Positions 44,464-51,944 of a stretch of 64,000 bases of DNA are shown piece by piece. The number at the start of each line of letters is the position of its first letter. The stretch's first letter is position 1. The DNA comes from Halalkalibacter alkaliphilus (lineage in GTDB: Bacteria; Bacillota; Bacilli; Bacillales; Bacillaceae_D). Location: NCBI RefSeq assembly GCF_023555415.1, contig NZ_JAKRYL010000005.1, forward strand, positions 1-64,000, given 5' to 3'. A program made the position numbers and the translations under genes. The notes under the pieces are model-generated. The model had not been told where the DNA came from. It was given only the letters and a program-made list of their open reading frames with translations, and made no database searches.

Positions 44464-44503
44464 CAAAAAGGGAAGGATTCGACCGAATCCTTCCCTCTTT
44501 TTT
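44464..44503. terminator. Bidirectional terminator after the STAS gene
   Basis: GGGAAGGATTCG / CGAATCCTTCCC perfect stem with A-run and T-run on either side. It ends the minus-strand partner-switching operon and could also catch plus-strand read-through from motB. Confidence 0.88.
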
Positions 44504-44813
44504 ACACAAACACTCCGTCTCCAACAATCTCAGGAATTTGCAACAAGTCAAACACATCCATTACCTCTTCCCTAACGTCAGTAATCGTCACTTTAATCCC
44601 CTTTTCATCAAGAGACTGAACCGCATTTAATAACAATCCAATTCCTGATGAATCGATAAATGGCACTTCTTTAAAATTGATGCTGACGGCTTTAAATTGC
44701 TCCATAATTGGAATGAGTTCTAATTCGACTACTTCTGTACTTTCTATATCTAAGTCGCCTTCTAATTTTAACTCAAGGTTCTCATTTGTTTCACTTTTTG
44801 TAAAACGGATCAT
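44502..44813 (-). CDS. STAS-domain anti-sigma-factor-antagonist-like protein (distal)
   Basis: Single STAS domain of 103 residues, like SpoIIAA and RsbV. The phosphorylation site is intact in PFIDSSGIGLLL (D-S-S-G, near residues 55-58). Such proteins bind a cognate RsbW-type kinase or another target when unphosphorylated. RBS GGGGGTAG. Last gene of the operon, 48 bp after fapA, directly before the terminator. A second STAS gene of the same operon (47782-48102) differs in sequence, so the two may be recognised by different partners. Confidence 0.92.
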   Translation of the reverse strand: MIRFTKSETNENLELKLEGDLDIESTEVVELELIPIMEQFKAVSINFKEVPFIDSSGIGLLLNAVQSLDEKGIKVTITDVREEVMDVFDLLQIPEIVGDGVFV

Positions 44814-44861
44814 CGTTCTACCCCCAAATCTATTACTTTAATACCTTTGCCTTTGTTTTGA

Positions 44862-46931
44862 CTATTTAAAGACAATCCGTTCCTCTTTATCTAGAAAAGC
44901 ATGTACATGGTATTTCACTTCTGTAAAGACATGTTTGATGTTGCCAATTTTTATTGTTGTTCCTTCTAACGCTTTGCCAATTTGAATTTCCTGGTCATAT
45001 GGTACAGCAATAACGGTTGGCGTCCCGACTTCAGAACCGACCTCATTGATCGTTGCTCCTAATCTGCCGTACACTTCTCCGCCTCGAATAATGCCGCGAA
45101 TCGATAGCGTTCCTCCCGCATGAATTTTCGTATTGACACAGCCTTGGCCTGTGATCTCGACATTACCGCTGCAGTATAGACGGCTATTCGAAACACTTGG
45201 AGCAACAATATAGGAATCAGGCTCAACTGGCGTTTTGCTTAATTCATGTAACTCTTTCATTTTAGCAGAAAGTTCGATGATTTTATCAACGGTTACTAAT
45301 TCATTAGAGATAGATAGAAACAATTGATTTAAGTGGACGGAGATATTTCTCCACTCATCATCATCTAAGTACTCTTCCCCTTTTCTTACAACCTCTACGT
45401 ATTTCTTAGCGAGCGGCGGGAAGCTTTTAAATTTCCTCTCCATTAAAATCCGGATTAATGGCTGTATTCCCCCTACAGAAACGTCATTGTTTTTAAAAGC
45501 AGGGGCATGTGTCAGCTGGTTAATAACGGTGACCATATTTTCGATATGCTGATGAAGAATTCCAAGAATATGACCTAATTCAGCGATCAGCATATTATTC
45601 TTCCCTGCTGATATTTCGGAGTTCACAATATTCCCGTCTGCAATAATAGCTCCTGAAGAAGTAAGTGTTGAACGGTTTACTTCTTTGCGAATCGTGATAT
45701 CCCCCTCCGCCTCGATCGTCATTCCTTCTTCTACTCTCCCTAACACCTCGACATCTCCAATGAAATGAATATTTCCAGAAGATATGTCTACATCCCCGGA
45801 ATGAGTCAATTTCGGCATAATCGAAGCTTTGACTAATTGTCCACGCTTCTCAATATGCGGACGTCCATGGTCTGTTGAGACAATTTTATCATCAACTAAA
45901 TCAACGCCTTTTCCGAGTTTCAATTGAATCGGAAATGTTTGTTTAGCCGGAAGCGGTTCATTCGTAACCGTATACCCGTGCTGCCCTGGTGTCGGCGGGT
46001 GAATGATCGCTATTACTTGCCCGCGTTCCACTGTTGGGATCGCTCTTGTTTCACGAAAATCTACGGATCCATCCTCTTGTTCCTTTGGACCAACTTTCAT
46101 ATCCGTATTTACTTTCATTTCGATCCAGCCATCTTTGCCTTGCTTGGCGTGAATACCGGTTGCGATTTCAAATGTTCCTGCTTCAGTTGTTTCAAGTGCC
46201 TTTACAATCTCATCTTGATTGAACCCGTGTTTCACTCGTAGATTTTCTAGCTTATGAATGACTTTTGAATAACTTAAACTATTATCAATCTCTTTTACTT
46301 CATTTATCGATAGTTTAATATGTTTATCTGGCTCAATGTCAGGAATGCTGCGCATGAGGCGATAGCCTGGTTCAACATGCAAAAGTACTTTTACCTTCTG
46401 ACTATCCATGGAAACATCCCATTTGGTTTCCTTCGTTTCACTCTCTACCTTTAACTCAAATGTATCTTTCTCTGAAACGATCAACGTACCCTTTTTTTCT
46501 ACTTGATTGTTTTTAATGACTTGAATTCCTTTTGGAACGGTGATCATCGGAAAATGCTCAGGAGAAGCCTTACAATATAACCTTCCGTCTTCAACCCAAA
46601 CTTTCCCTGAAAGGTCGTCTGTTGTTTCCTTTTGGACGCTACGTTGTAACGGTTCATTATTAAATGATACTTTCTCATCTGGAATCTCAGCAATCGCTTC
46701 TTCCAGCAATTCAAAATTATCCAACAAACCCCGTTCCTCAAGCACTTCTTGCGCCCCCGGATTGAGCTTCGTTAACTTTACAATAGCTTCCTTAGAGCGG
46801 ATACCCAAAAAGCCCTTCGCCTCGTATTGAATGATTTCAATGTTCACGTTTTTTTTCGATGTTTCGAGTAATGATAGACCTAAATCAATAGCTTCGTTAA
46901 TATTCTTTCCTTTCGAAACGATACTTTGCAT
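44862..46931 (-). CDS. FapA (DUF342) family protein with Jag-N domain
   Basis: Cytoplasmic protein of 689 residues. Seen: an N-terminal Jag-N-like domain (INEAIDLGLSLLE, and EAKGFLGIRSKEAIVKL near 36-52), the conserved FapA core (EIATGIHAKQGKDGWIEMKV near 255-275, then PTPGQHGYTVTNEPLP), parallel-beta repeats near 370-430 (IHFIGDVEVLGRVEEGMTIE), a helical hairpin near 445-565, and a further beta-repeat end. FapA of Vibrio is tied to polar flagellar assembly and glucose control; Jag-N is found in RNA-binding Jag/KhpB. In this operon it may be the effector. Start ATG follows GGTGGGATAGGT. Confidence 0.9.
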   Translation of the reverse strand: MQSIVSKGKNINEAIDLGLSLLETSKKNVNIEIIQYEAKGFLGIRSKEAIVKLTKLNPGAQEVLEERGLLDNFELLEEAIAEIPDEKVSFNNEPLQRSVQKETTDDLSGKVWVEDGRLYCKASPEHFPMITVPKGIQVIKNNQVEKKGTLIVSEKDTFELKVESETKETKWDVSMDSQKVKVLLHVEPGYRLMRSIPDIEPDKHIKLSINEVKEIDNSLSYSKVIHKLENLRVKHGFNQDEIVKALETTEAGTFEIATGIHAKQGKDGWIEMKVNTDMKVGPKEQEDGSVDFRETRAIPTVERGQVIAIIHPPTPGQHGYTVTNEPLPAKQTFPIQLKLGKGVDLVDDKIVSTDHGRPHIEKRGQLVKASIMPKLTHSGDVDISSGNIHFIGDVEVLGRVEEGMTIEAEGDITIRKEVNRSTLTSSGAIIADGNIVNSEISAGKNNMLIAELGHILGILHQHIENMVTVINQLTHAPAFKNNDVSVGGIQPLIRILMERKFKSFPPLAKKYVEVVRKGEEYLDDDEWRNISVHLNQLFLSISNELVTVDKIIELSAKMKELHELSKTPVEPDSYIVAPSVSNSRLYCSGNVEITGQGCVNTKIHAGGTLSIRGIIRGGEVYGRLGATINEVGSEVGTPTVIAVPYDQEIQIGKALEGTTIKIGNIKHVFTEVKYHVHAFLDKEERIVFK

Positions 46932-46942
46932 ACCTATCCCAC

Positions 46943-47782
46943 CTACACATTTAATACTGGTGAATTTAAGCTCGTAATATTCGAATTCTCATATGTCAGT
47001 TTCAAAACTACCATCGTAATATCATCCTTTTGGAGAGCTCCATCCATAAAGCTATGAACAGAGTCAATCACGCTCTTCTCAATAGCTCCGACACCGCTGT
47101 CTTGATGATTCTCCAATATACGAGTCAGACGCTCCAGCTGGTATTGATCACCTGCTTTATTTTGAGCTTCGACGATTCCATCCGTATAGAAAAACACCGT
47201 ATCATTGTTTTTCAACTTAATCGTCTCTTCTTTGTACACTTGGTTAGGCAGACCGCCAACCATAATGCCTTTTACTTTAGGCAGCAAGGTTACTTCTCTG
47301 TTGTCACCGTTAATATAAAGAGGCATGTTATGACCGGCATTTGCGTACGTAAGAATTTCAGTGTCAGGGTCCCAATCAGCACAAAACAACGTAACAAATG
47401 ACTTTAACTTTCGTAAATCATTGTAAAGCGCTTGATTCATCGCCGTTAACGTCGCTCCAGGACTAGACATACTTTCAGCTGCCGTTCGAAATGCACCTCG
47501 AGTTAAAATCATCAGCATCGCAGCTGGAATGCCCTTCCCCATCACATCGCCAATTACGATCCGGATTTTCCCATTCGCTAACGGGTAAAAGTCATAATAA
47601 TCCCCGCCAATTAACCTTGCTGGAAGGGATGAGCCAATAACTTCCCCTTTATTAATCTTAGGTGTACTGCCATTTAATAATGTTGCTTGAATATTTTTGG
47701 CCAGATTGATCTCACGTTGCAGTGTTTTATCCATTTCCTTTGTTGAGCTTTGCTTAGACACCGTCAGTCCATCATAATACAT
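46943..47782 (-). CDS. PP2C-type Ser/Thr phosphatase, RsbU/SpoIIE-like
   Basis: Phosphatase of 279 residues, expected to dephosphorylate STAS proteins. Landmarks: a short N-terminal coiled coil (LQREINLAKNIQATLLNG), GGDYYDF and IGDVMGKGIPAAMLM (metal-binding Asp residues), ANAGHNMPLYI, FYTDGIVEAQN, and KDDITMVVLK. There is no separate sensor domain, so input must come through the coiled coil or a partner. ATG at 47780-47782 overlaps the stop of the STAS gene (TGATG), with GAGGAGG seven bases upstream. The enzyme opposes the RsbW-like kinase at the operon start. Confidence 0.93.
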   Translation of the reverse strand: MYYDGLTVSKQSSTKEMDKTLQREINLAKNIQATLLNGSTPKINKGEVIGSSLPARLIGGDYYDFYPLANGKIRIVIGDVMGKGIPAAMLMILTRGAFRTAAESMSSPGATLTAMNQALYNDLRKLKSFVTLFCADWDPDTEILTYANAGHNMPLYINGDNREVTLLPKVKGIMVGGLPNQVYKEETIKLKNNDTVFFYTDGIVEAQNKAGDQYQLERLTRILENHQDSGVGAIEKSVIDSVHSFMDGALQKDDITMVVLKLTYENSNITSLNSPVLNV

Positions 47783-48102
47783 CAAACAACCTCCTCTTGA
47801 ATCGCTTCAAGAATTTGATACAACCCAACCATTTCAAATACTTGATGTGTTAACTCGTTAACCCCTTCAAATTGGAGTTTGAATTGTTTCTCCTGTGACA
47901 AATGAATGGCGTTAATAATCGAACCAATCCCCGTTGAGTCAATAAACTCTAATCCTGAGAAATCAAAGATCAATAGATTGATCTCATCGGTAATCTCTTC
48001 TAAATAAGGGTCGATTATGTTATTTGTTGAAATATCCAATACTCCACTAATCTTTAGAGTAATGGTGTCCTCATTTTTTTCTTTTTTCACTTGTAAGTCC
48101 AT
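47782..48102 (-). CDS. STAS-domain anti-sigma-factor-antagonist-like protein (proximal)
   Basis: Single STAS domain of 106 residues with an intact phosphorylation site in LEFIDSTGIGSII (D-S-T-G near residues 56-59). The site uses Ser with a following Thr, unlike the D-S-S-G of the distal STAS gene. RBS AAGGAGGAG precedes ATG. Its stop overlaps the start of the phosphatase gene, suggesting the pair is made in fixed ratio. It is the likely direct substrate of both kinase and phosphatase. Confidence 0.93.
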   Translation of the reverse strand: MDLQVKKEKNEDTITLKISGVLDISTNNIIDPYLEEITDEINLLIFDFSGLEFIDSTGIGSIINAIHLSQEKQFKLQFEGVNELTHQVFEMVGLYQILEAIQEEVV

Positions 48103-48133
48103 ATCTATTCTCCTCCTTTTAATTTAAATTGAC

Positions 48134-49762
48134 CTATTCCTGTTGATCTCTTACTTTAAAAAACGAAATTTTTCGATTTAATTCGCTTGATAACTTGTCC
48201 ATTCTGTTTAATGCTTCATTAAGTTCCTGCAGCGTGTCATGGAACATGAGAGTAATTTCTGTCACATCTACTGAATGATCTTTTGTCATTTTTTCCAGCT
48301 TAACGATTTGACTTAAGGCCTCTATGATTGAGTCTTTCAATTGATTGGTGCTCTCCTTATCCCATTCCACTTTTCCCACATGTGAACGATCACCAATCGA
48401 ATTGGATATGCGTTGAAGTTTTTCAAGAGATATTTCTATTTCATTTAATAGATCTCTCGACTCGGCTGTCATAGCTGTCGATGTCTCACCCATCGTTTGG
48501 ATCGATGAATAGACTTGCTTAGAAAGTAAATTCGAAACTACAACCAATGAATGCGATTCTTCTTTTACACCAGTAATTAATCGGTTAAACTGCTGAGTCA
48601 TTTCATTAATGTGATCTGCCAACCAATCTAGTTCATTTTTTTCGTTAATTACTAGTTTTTGAGTTAAATCGCCGTTCGCTACCCCTTGAATATGCTGAAC
48701 AATATGCTGCAATGGCTGTAATTGACGCTTTGCAATAAATCGAATCGTAATAAAGAACAGAATGGACGCGACAACAAGGGAGCCTAAAAACAAGAATATA
48801 AGCTGATTTTCCATATCCTTTTGTCTTGTTAAATTTAATACGATGGACATTACTCGATCATTCGGCAGTGATTTATATACTTTCTTGTATTGAACACCAT
48901 TTTCTTCAAAAAGAAGATTCTCGGTTCTTCCTTCGCTATGCACTTGTTGAAGGATCAGAACATCGTCCACTGTCTCTAATTCGTGACTCCCGTACAGAAC
49001 AGGCAGGTCCGTTGCCGGTTCGACGACATCATTCTCTTCCCCTCTAAGCAAAGCAGGGACATTGATGACGGCAATCTCTTCAATATCAACATTTTCTTCA
49101 GCGATTTTTTCAATCATTTGTGTCGGTCCGCTTTCGAATGTTTGCTGGTAAATTTCTTCATCTAAAATAAAAGGATTAATCATGAAGTCTGTTGTTCCAT
49201 CGTAATAATAGCCAAATTTGTAATAAAGATGTTCAAATAGTTCGGCTCTTGATATTGGACCGACCCAGTAATTCTCCAGAGCAAATCCTTCTTCAACAGT
49301 TACCTCTTGCTGAGACATTAATTGGTCAAAGGCTGTAAACCAATAGCCCCAATCCTTAGAACCCATTTGCAACTGAGTTTCATCAGATGATTTAGTAACG
49401 ACGATGTCATCACCAATTCGTTCCCATAATGAAATTTCCTCTACATCCCATTTGGCAGCCAATTCAATTAATTCATCCTGGCTGATGTCTTCAACCTGCT
49501 TTCCTCTAAGCTCTGACATAATTCCCTTCGAAGAAGAATACAACTTTTGTTCAATCATATTTTCGATCGTTTCTGCTGACTGCTGTGTTGCTTCCATCGC
49601 GTGCAGAACGACACTTGTTGCATGATTAATCTGTTCATGCTGCAATTCTTCGATTTGTGTTTTGATAAAGTAATAGCCTAATAAAAGGGTAATAATAGCT
49701 ATCAAACCTAAGAAAAATCCTACTTTCACTAATAATTGCATCATAATCGTATTTCGTTTCAT
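48134..49762 (-). CDS. Membrane HAMP sensor lacking a chemoreceptor tip
   Basis: Membrane receptor of 542 residues. Seen: TM1 near 8-30; a large extracellular domain (about 31-330, possibly Cache-like; YWVGPISRAELFEHLYYKFG); TM2 near 335-360; HAMP near 360-412 (GVANGDLTQKLVINEKNELD); then about 130 residues of coiled coil (LLNEIEISLEKLQRISNSIG). It looks like a chemoreceptor, but the conserved EAARAGE-type hairpin tip that binds CheA/CheW is absent. It probably feeds the adjacent STAS/phosphatase/kinase set, not CheA (inference). Start behind GGGGA. Confidence 0.85.
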   Translation of the reverse strand: MKRNTIMMQLLVKVGFFLGLIAIITLLLGYYFIKTQIEELQHEQINHATSVVLHAMEATQQSAETIENMIEQKLYSSSKGIMSELRGKQVEDISQDELIELAAKWDVEEISLWERIGDDIVVTKSSDETQLQMGSKDWGYWFTAFDQLMSQQEVTVEEGFALENYWVGPISRAELFEHLYYKFGYYYDGTTDFMINPFILDEEIYQQTFESGPTQMIEKIAEENVDIEEIAVINVPALLRGEENDVVEPATDLPVLYGSHELETVDDVLILQQVHSEGRTENLLFEENGVQYKKVYKSLPNDRVMSIVLNLTRQKDMENQLIFLFLGSLVVASILFFITIRFIAKRQLQPLQHIVQHIQGVANGDLTQKLVINEKNELDWLADHINEMTQQFNRLITGVKEESHSLVVVSNLLSKQVYSSIQTMGETSTAMTAESRDLLNEIEISLEKLQRISNSIGDRSHVGKVEWDKESTNQLKDSIIEALSQIVKLEKMTKDHSVDVTEITLMFHDTLQELNEALNRMDKLSSELNRKISFFKVRDQQE

Positions 49763-49800
49763 GACAATTCCCCATCTCCGCCTTTAAGATTACTCGTACC

Positions 49801-50748
49801 TTACTCTATCCCCTCACTTGAATCGAAAATTAAGATAATCGTTGATCCTAAAGGTGACGTATACAGTACCACTTGTTTCGTCATTTTCATCATGAGCGTA
49901 AACCCCTGTCCCATTGACCTTTTCGTTGAATAACCGGCTAAAAGGGTCGTCTTTGGTAAATCCTTTAATGGAAATCCAGGACCTCTATCTTCAATGATAA
50001 AGCGGGTTTCGCTTGCCTCTTCATCTTCAATGACGGTCATCGTTCCTTCTTCGGCGTGTTTAATTGTGTTTGTAATTGCTTCAGATAAAACTAATAACCA
50101 ACTCATGATCTTTGCTGGATTGCTAATTTTCTTCTCAAGAGCCTCTTTCGCTTGATTTCTGCGTACCGGTATATCTGACCGCTCCATAATCTCCCCTTCA
50201 CAAAGTACCGTTCCTGCTTTATACTGCTCCACATCCTCCTCGGTAATAAGTAAAAAGTGACCTTGTGTCGCTGCAAAAATAACATCTCGATAAACGGTCC
50301 ACGTTGTGATTTCTTCTTGCTTTACTTCACGAACAGTGCTTTCTTTCATAACAATATTCGGCGAGGCAAATAAATCTTGCTGGTGCATATCGTAAGCTTT
50401 TAGCATCGCATTTTGAATATCATTTCTTACTCCTAGTTTTTCAATTAACTCTGGAATATTTTGATTCTGCTCATTCCAAGCAAGCATTTTCTCACTTAAA
50501 TACAGCAGCTGTTCATTTAGGTTTTCTGTTTTTTTTCGTAAAAACACTCGTTTGGCTAAAGAAAGATAAAATGCTGAATCCCCTTCTTCATGATTCGAAC
50601 TAAGATATTGACTTAATTTACGAGCAAGATATCCTCTTTTCGTCATATAGGTCATTTCTGTATAAGTTAAATCTGAAGGGAGAGACGGAGCACTCAATGG
50701 AGCTTCTATCGTTGAATCTTTGAAAACTTTATCTAGAAACCGCCTCAA
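49801..50748 (-). CDS. RsbW-like kinase domain fused to an unknown N-terminal region
   Basis: Protein of about 315 residues. The C-terminal 140 residues form a GHKL ATPase like RsbW/SpoIIAB: N-box SEAITNTIKHA, G1 DRGPGF, then LLAGYSTKRSMGQGFTLMMK (lid and G2). The first 180 residues match no domain I know: a helical part (about 25-115) followed by a strand-rich part (ITTWTVYRDVIFAATQGHFL). RsbW proteins are usually 130-160 residues, so this is a fusion. I prefer the TTG start at 50746-50748, six bases after GGAGGGG; upstream alternatives up to 50781 exist. First gene after the c-di-GMP riboswitch. Confidence 0.85.
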   Translation of the reverse strand: MRRFLDKVFKDSTIEAPLSAPSLPSDLTYTEMTYMTKRGYLARKLSQYLSSNHEEGDSAFYLSLAKRVFLRKKTENLNEQLLYLSEKMLAWNEQNQNIPELIEKLGVRNDIQNAMLKAYDMHQQDLFASPNIVMKESTVREVKQEEITTWTVYRDVIFAATQGHFLLITEEDVEQYKAGTVLCEGEIMERSDIPVRRNQAKEALEKKISNPAKIMSWLLVLSEAITNTIKHAEEGTMTVIEDEEASETRFIIEDRGPGFPLKDLPKTTLLAGYSTKRSMGQGFTLMMKMTKQVVLYTSPLGSTIILIFDSSEGIE

Positions 50749-50813
50749 TAAAGGCCCCTCCTTTGGAATGAATTTGCACAAGGAAAACTAATCATTAGGA
50801 TATGTAATGAGAA

Positions 50814-50842
50814 CAAACCCATCAAAAGGTTGATGGGTTTAA
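50814..50842 (-). terminator. Riboswitch-controlled terminator before the kinase gene
   Basis: Minus strand: AAACCCATCAA / TTGATGGGTTT perfect stem with a CCT-type loop, then GTTCTC. The T-run is weak, but the stem lies between the aptamer and the first gene as an expression platform would. Confidence 0.65.
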
Positions 50843-50896
50843 AAAGGTAGAAGAGATCTAAAGCTAGATCAACTCATTTTTTCTTAAAATCCAACC

Positions 50897-50984
50897 TTTT
50901 CGGAAACCCGGCGATCATAGCTTCTATAGCCTTAGACCCGTAGCTTTGCGCCCTTATTTTTCAATAAGTTTGCTATTATCGAAG
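50897..50984 (-). ncRNA. Cyclic di-GMP-I (GEMM) riboswitch, partner-switch operon leader
   Basis: Minus strand: ATAGCAAACTTATTGAAAAA, TAAGGGCGCAAAGCTACGGG, TCTAAGG, ATGATCGCCGGGTTTCCG. All fixed GEMM-I elements are present (GCAAAC, GAAA loop, GGCGCAAAGC, CTAAGG, CGCCGGGTTTCCG). The first 33 bases up to GAAAAATAAGG are practically the same as in the riboswitch at 54093-54176, suggesting duplication. It precedes the six-gene kinase/sensor/STAS/PP2C/FapA/STAS operon. Confidence 0.92.
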
Positions 50985-51004
50985 GTTTATCTTCATTATT
51001 ATTT

Positions 51005-51032
51005 ATATCGCTCTATTCCTCCAGAATATTTA
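51005..51032 (-). promoter_or_regulatory. Weak sigma-D-like promoter ahead of riboswitch 2
   Basis: Minus strand: TAAA, 16 bases, AGCGATAT. Two mismatches to the -10 consensus. It ends about 20 bp before the aptamer, a sensible distance, but the match is weak. Confidence 0.35.
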
Positions 51033-51178
51033 CTGGTAAGTTATTCCTTTAACTTTATTTTCCAACAAAAATGACGAAACGTATATCACCTAGTTCTCTC
51101 ATTTCTTCCTTATACGGTTCGTTCTTGTCATTAGGAACATATTCCTAATACGAAGATCATTACGCTTTGAAATGAGCC

Positions 51179-51229
51179 TAAAAAAAGAGGTGTCTTACGG
51201 GATCGGTTTAAACCCTTAGGACAACCTAA
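51179..51229 (-). terminator. Terminator after the FliL-like gene
   Basis: Minus strand: AGGTTGTCCTAAGGG / CCCGTAAGACACCT stem and CTTTTTTT. It ends the HD-GYP operon and separates it from riboswitch 2. Confidence 0.8.
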
Positions 51230-51245
51230 TTTTGTCATAAAAAGG

Positions 51246-51650
51246 CTACTGCAGAACCTTTCCTGTTACATATACATTTCTCACTTCTCCTGTTGTCAAA
51301 AGGGGACTAATACTGGCCAATATCGTTGTTTCAATCAAATCGATTCCATCTTCACTCTGAATCTCGGATCTCTCTAAGGAAGAAAGGGAATGAATTAATT
51401 TATTTTCAATAAGGGGGTAAGCACTTTGCAATTCCGACCTGCTTCTCTTTGAATCTGTTTCAATCGCTAACGATAATTGCAAATGAGATCTATTTTGAAT
51501 GGAGATGACGATCCGATCGGTATGAAACACCCGATCTTCTAATGTAGCCAGTTCATTCGAGGAGGGTGGACGATCACTCATTAGAAAATAAACAACACCC
51601 GATAGACCAATAACAAGTGTTAATAAAATAGTAATAATAACCTTTTGCAT
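51246..51650 (-). CDS. FliL-like flagellar membrane protein
   Basis: Membrane protein of 134 residues: one N-terminal helix (about 5-24), then an extracytoplasmic domain with LQLSLAIETDSKRSRSEL, PLIENKLIHSLSSL and VRNVYVTGKVLQ, the strand-helix-strand pattern of FliL. FliL assists the stator at the basal body. Normally fliL is in the large fla/che operon; here a FliL-like gene is at the end of a c-di-GMP-controlled operon, so it may be a second, specialised copy. RBS AAAGGAATTA before ATG. Confidence 0.8.
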   Translation of the reverse strand: MQKVIITILLTLVIGLSGVVYFLMSDRPPSSNELATLEDRVFHTDRIVISIQNRSHLQLSLAIETDSKRSRSELQSAYPLIENKLIHSLSSLERSEIQSEDGIDLIETTILASISPLLTTGEVRNVYVTGKVLQ

Positions 51651-51686
51651 TAATTCCTTTCCTTTCCCTTTAAATTTGAACCTTTC

Positions 51687-51899
51687 TTAGATTCGTCCGC
51701 TCCGTCTCCAACGCAGCAGCGTCTCCAACGATATATTAAATTTTTTAGAAATACCGTTTATCGTAATAGCAGGGGTTTCACGAATACAAGCCCTCACCTT
51801 TTGGAAGTTGGTCAAATCTTGCTGATAGCATTCCGGGCAGACATCATACTGCTTTTGCATAAAGATTTGATTACACTCAGGACAATTTTTCACAGTCAT
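51687..51899 (-). CDS. Short YvyF-like zinc-ribbon/HTH protein
   Basis: Protein of 70 residues with a zinc ribbon (CPEC near 6-9 and CPEC near 21-24) followed by a helix-turn-helix (INGISKKFNISLETLLRWRR). It resembles the flagellar gene yvyF (flgM locus of B. subtilis), but is about half the usual length and lacks the C-terminal part. RBS AAGGAG. Placed between the HD-GYP and FliL-like genes. A DNA- or protein-binding role in motility control is an inference. Confidence 0.75.
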   Translation of the reverse strand: MTVKNCPECNQIFMQKQYDVCPECYQQDLTNFQKVRACIRETPAITINGISKKFNISLETLLRWRRSGRI

Positions 51900-51944
51900 T
51901 TTGCATCTGCTCCTTCAGCTTCTTATATTTATGAGGATCGAAAT

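Noticed and set aside
48134-49762. Calling the HAMP sensor a methyl-accepting chemotaxis protein
   Set aside because: The signature signalling tip and the full-length methylation helices are missing, so the label would mislead.
44502-50748. Naming the operon an rsb/sigB locus
   Set aside because: No sigma-B-like gene, RsbR/S/T stressosome set or sigma-B promoter is seen; only the partner-switch components are shared.
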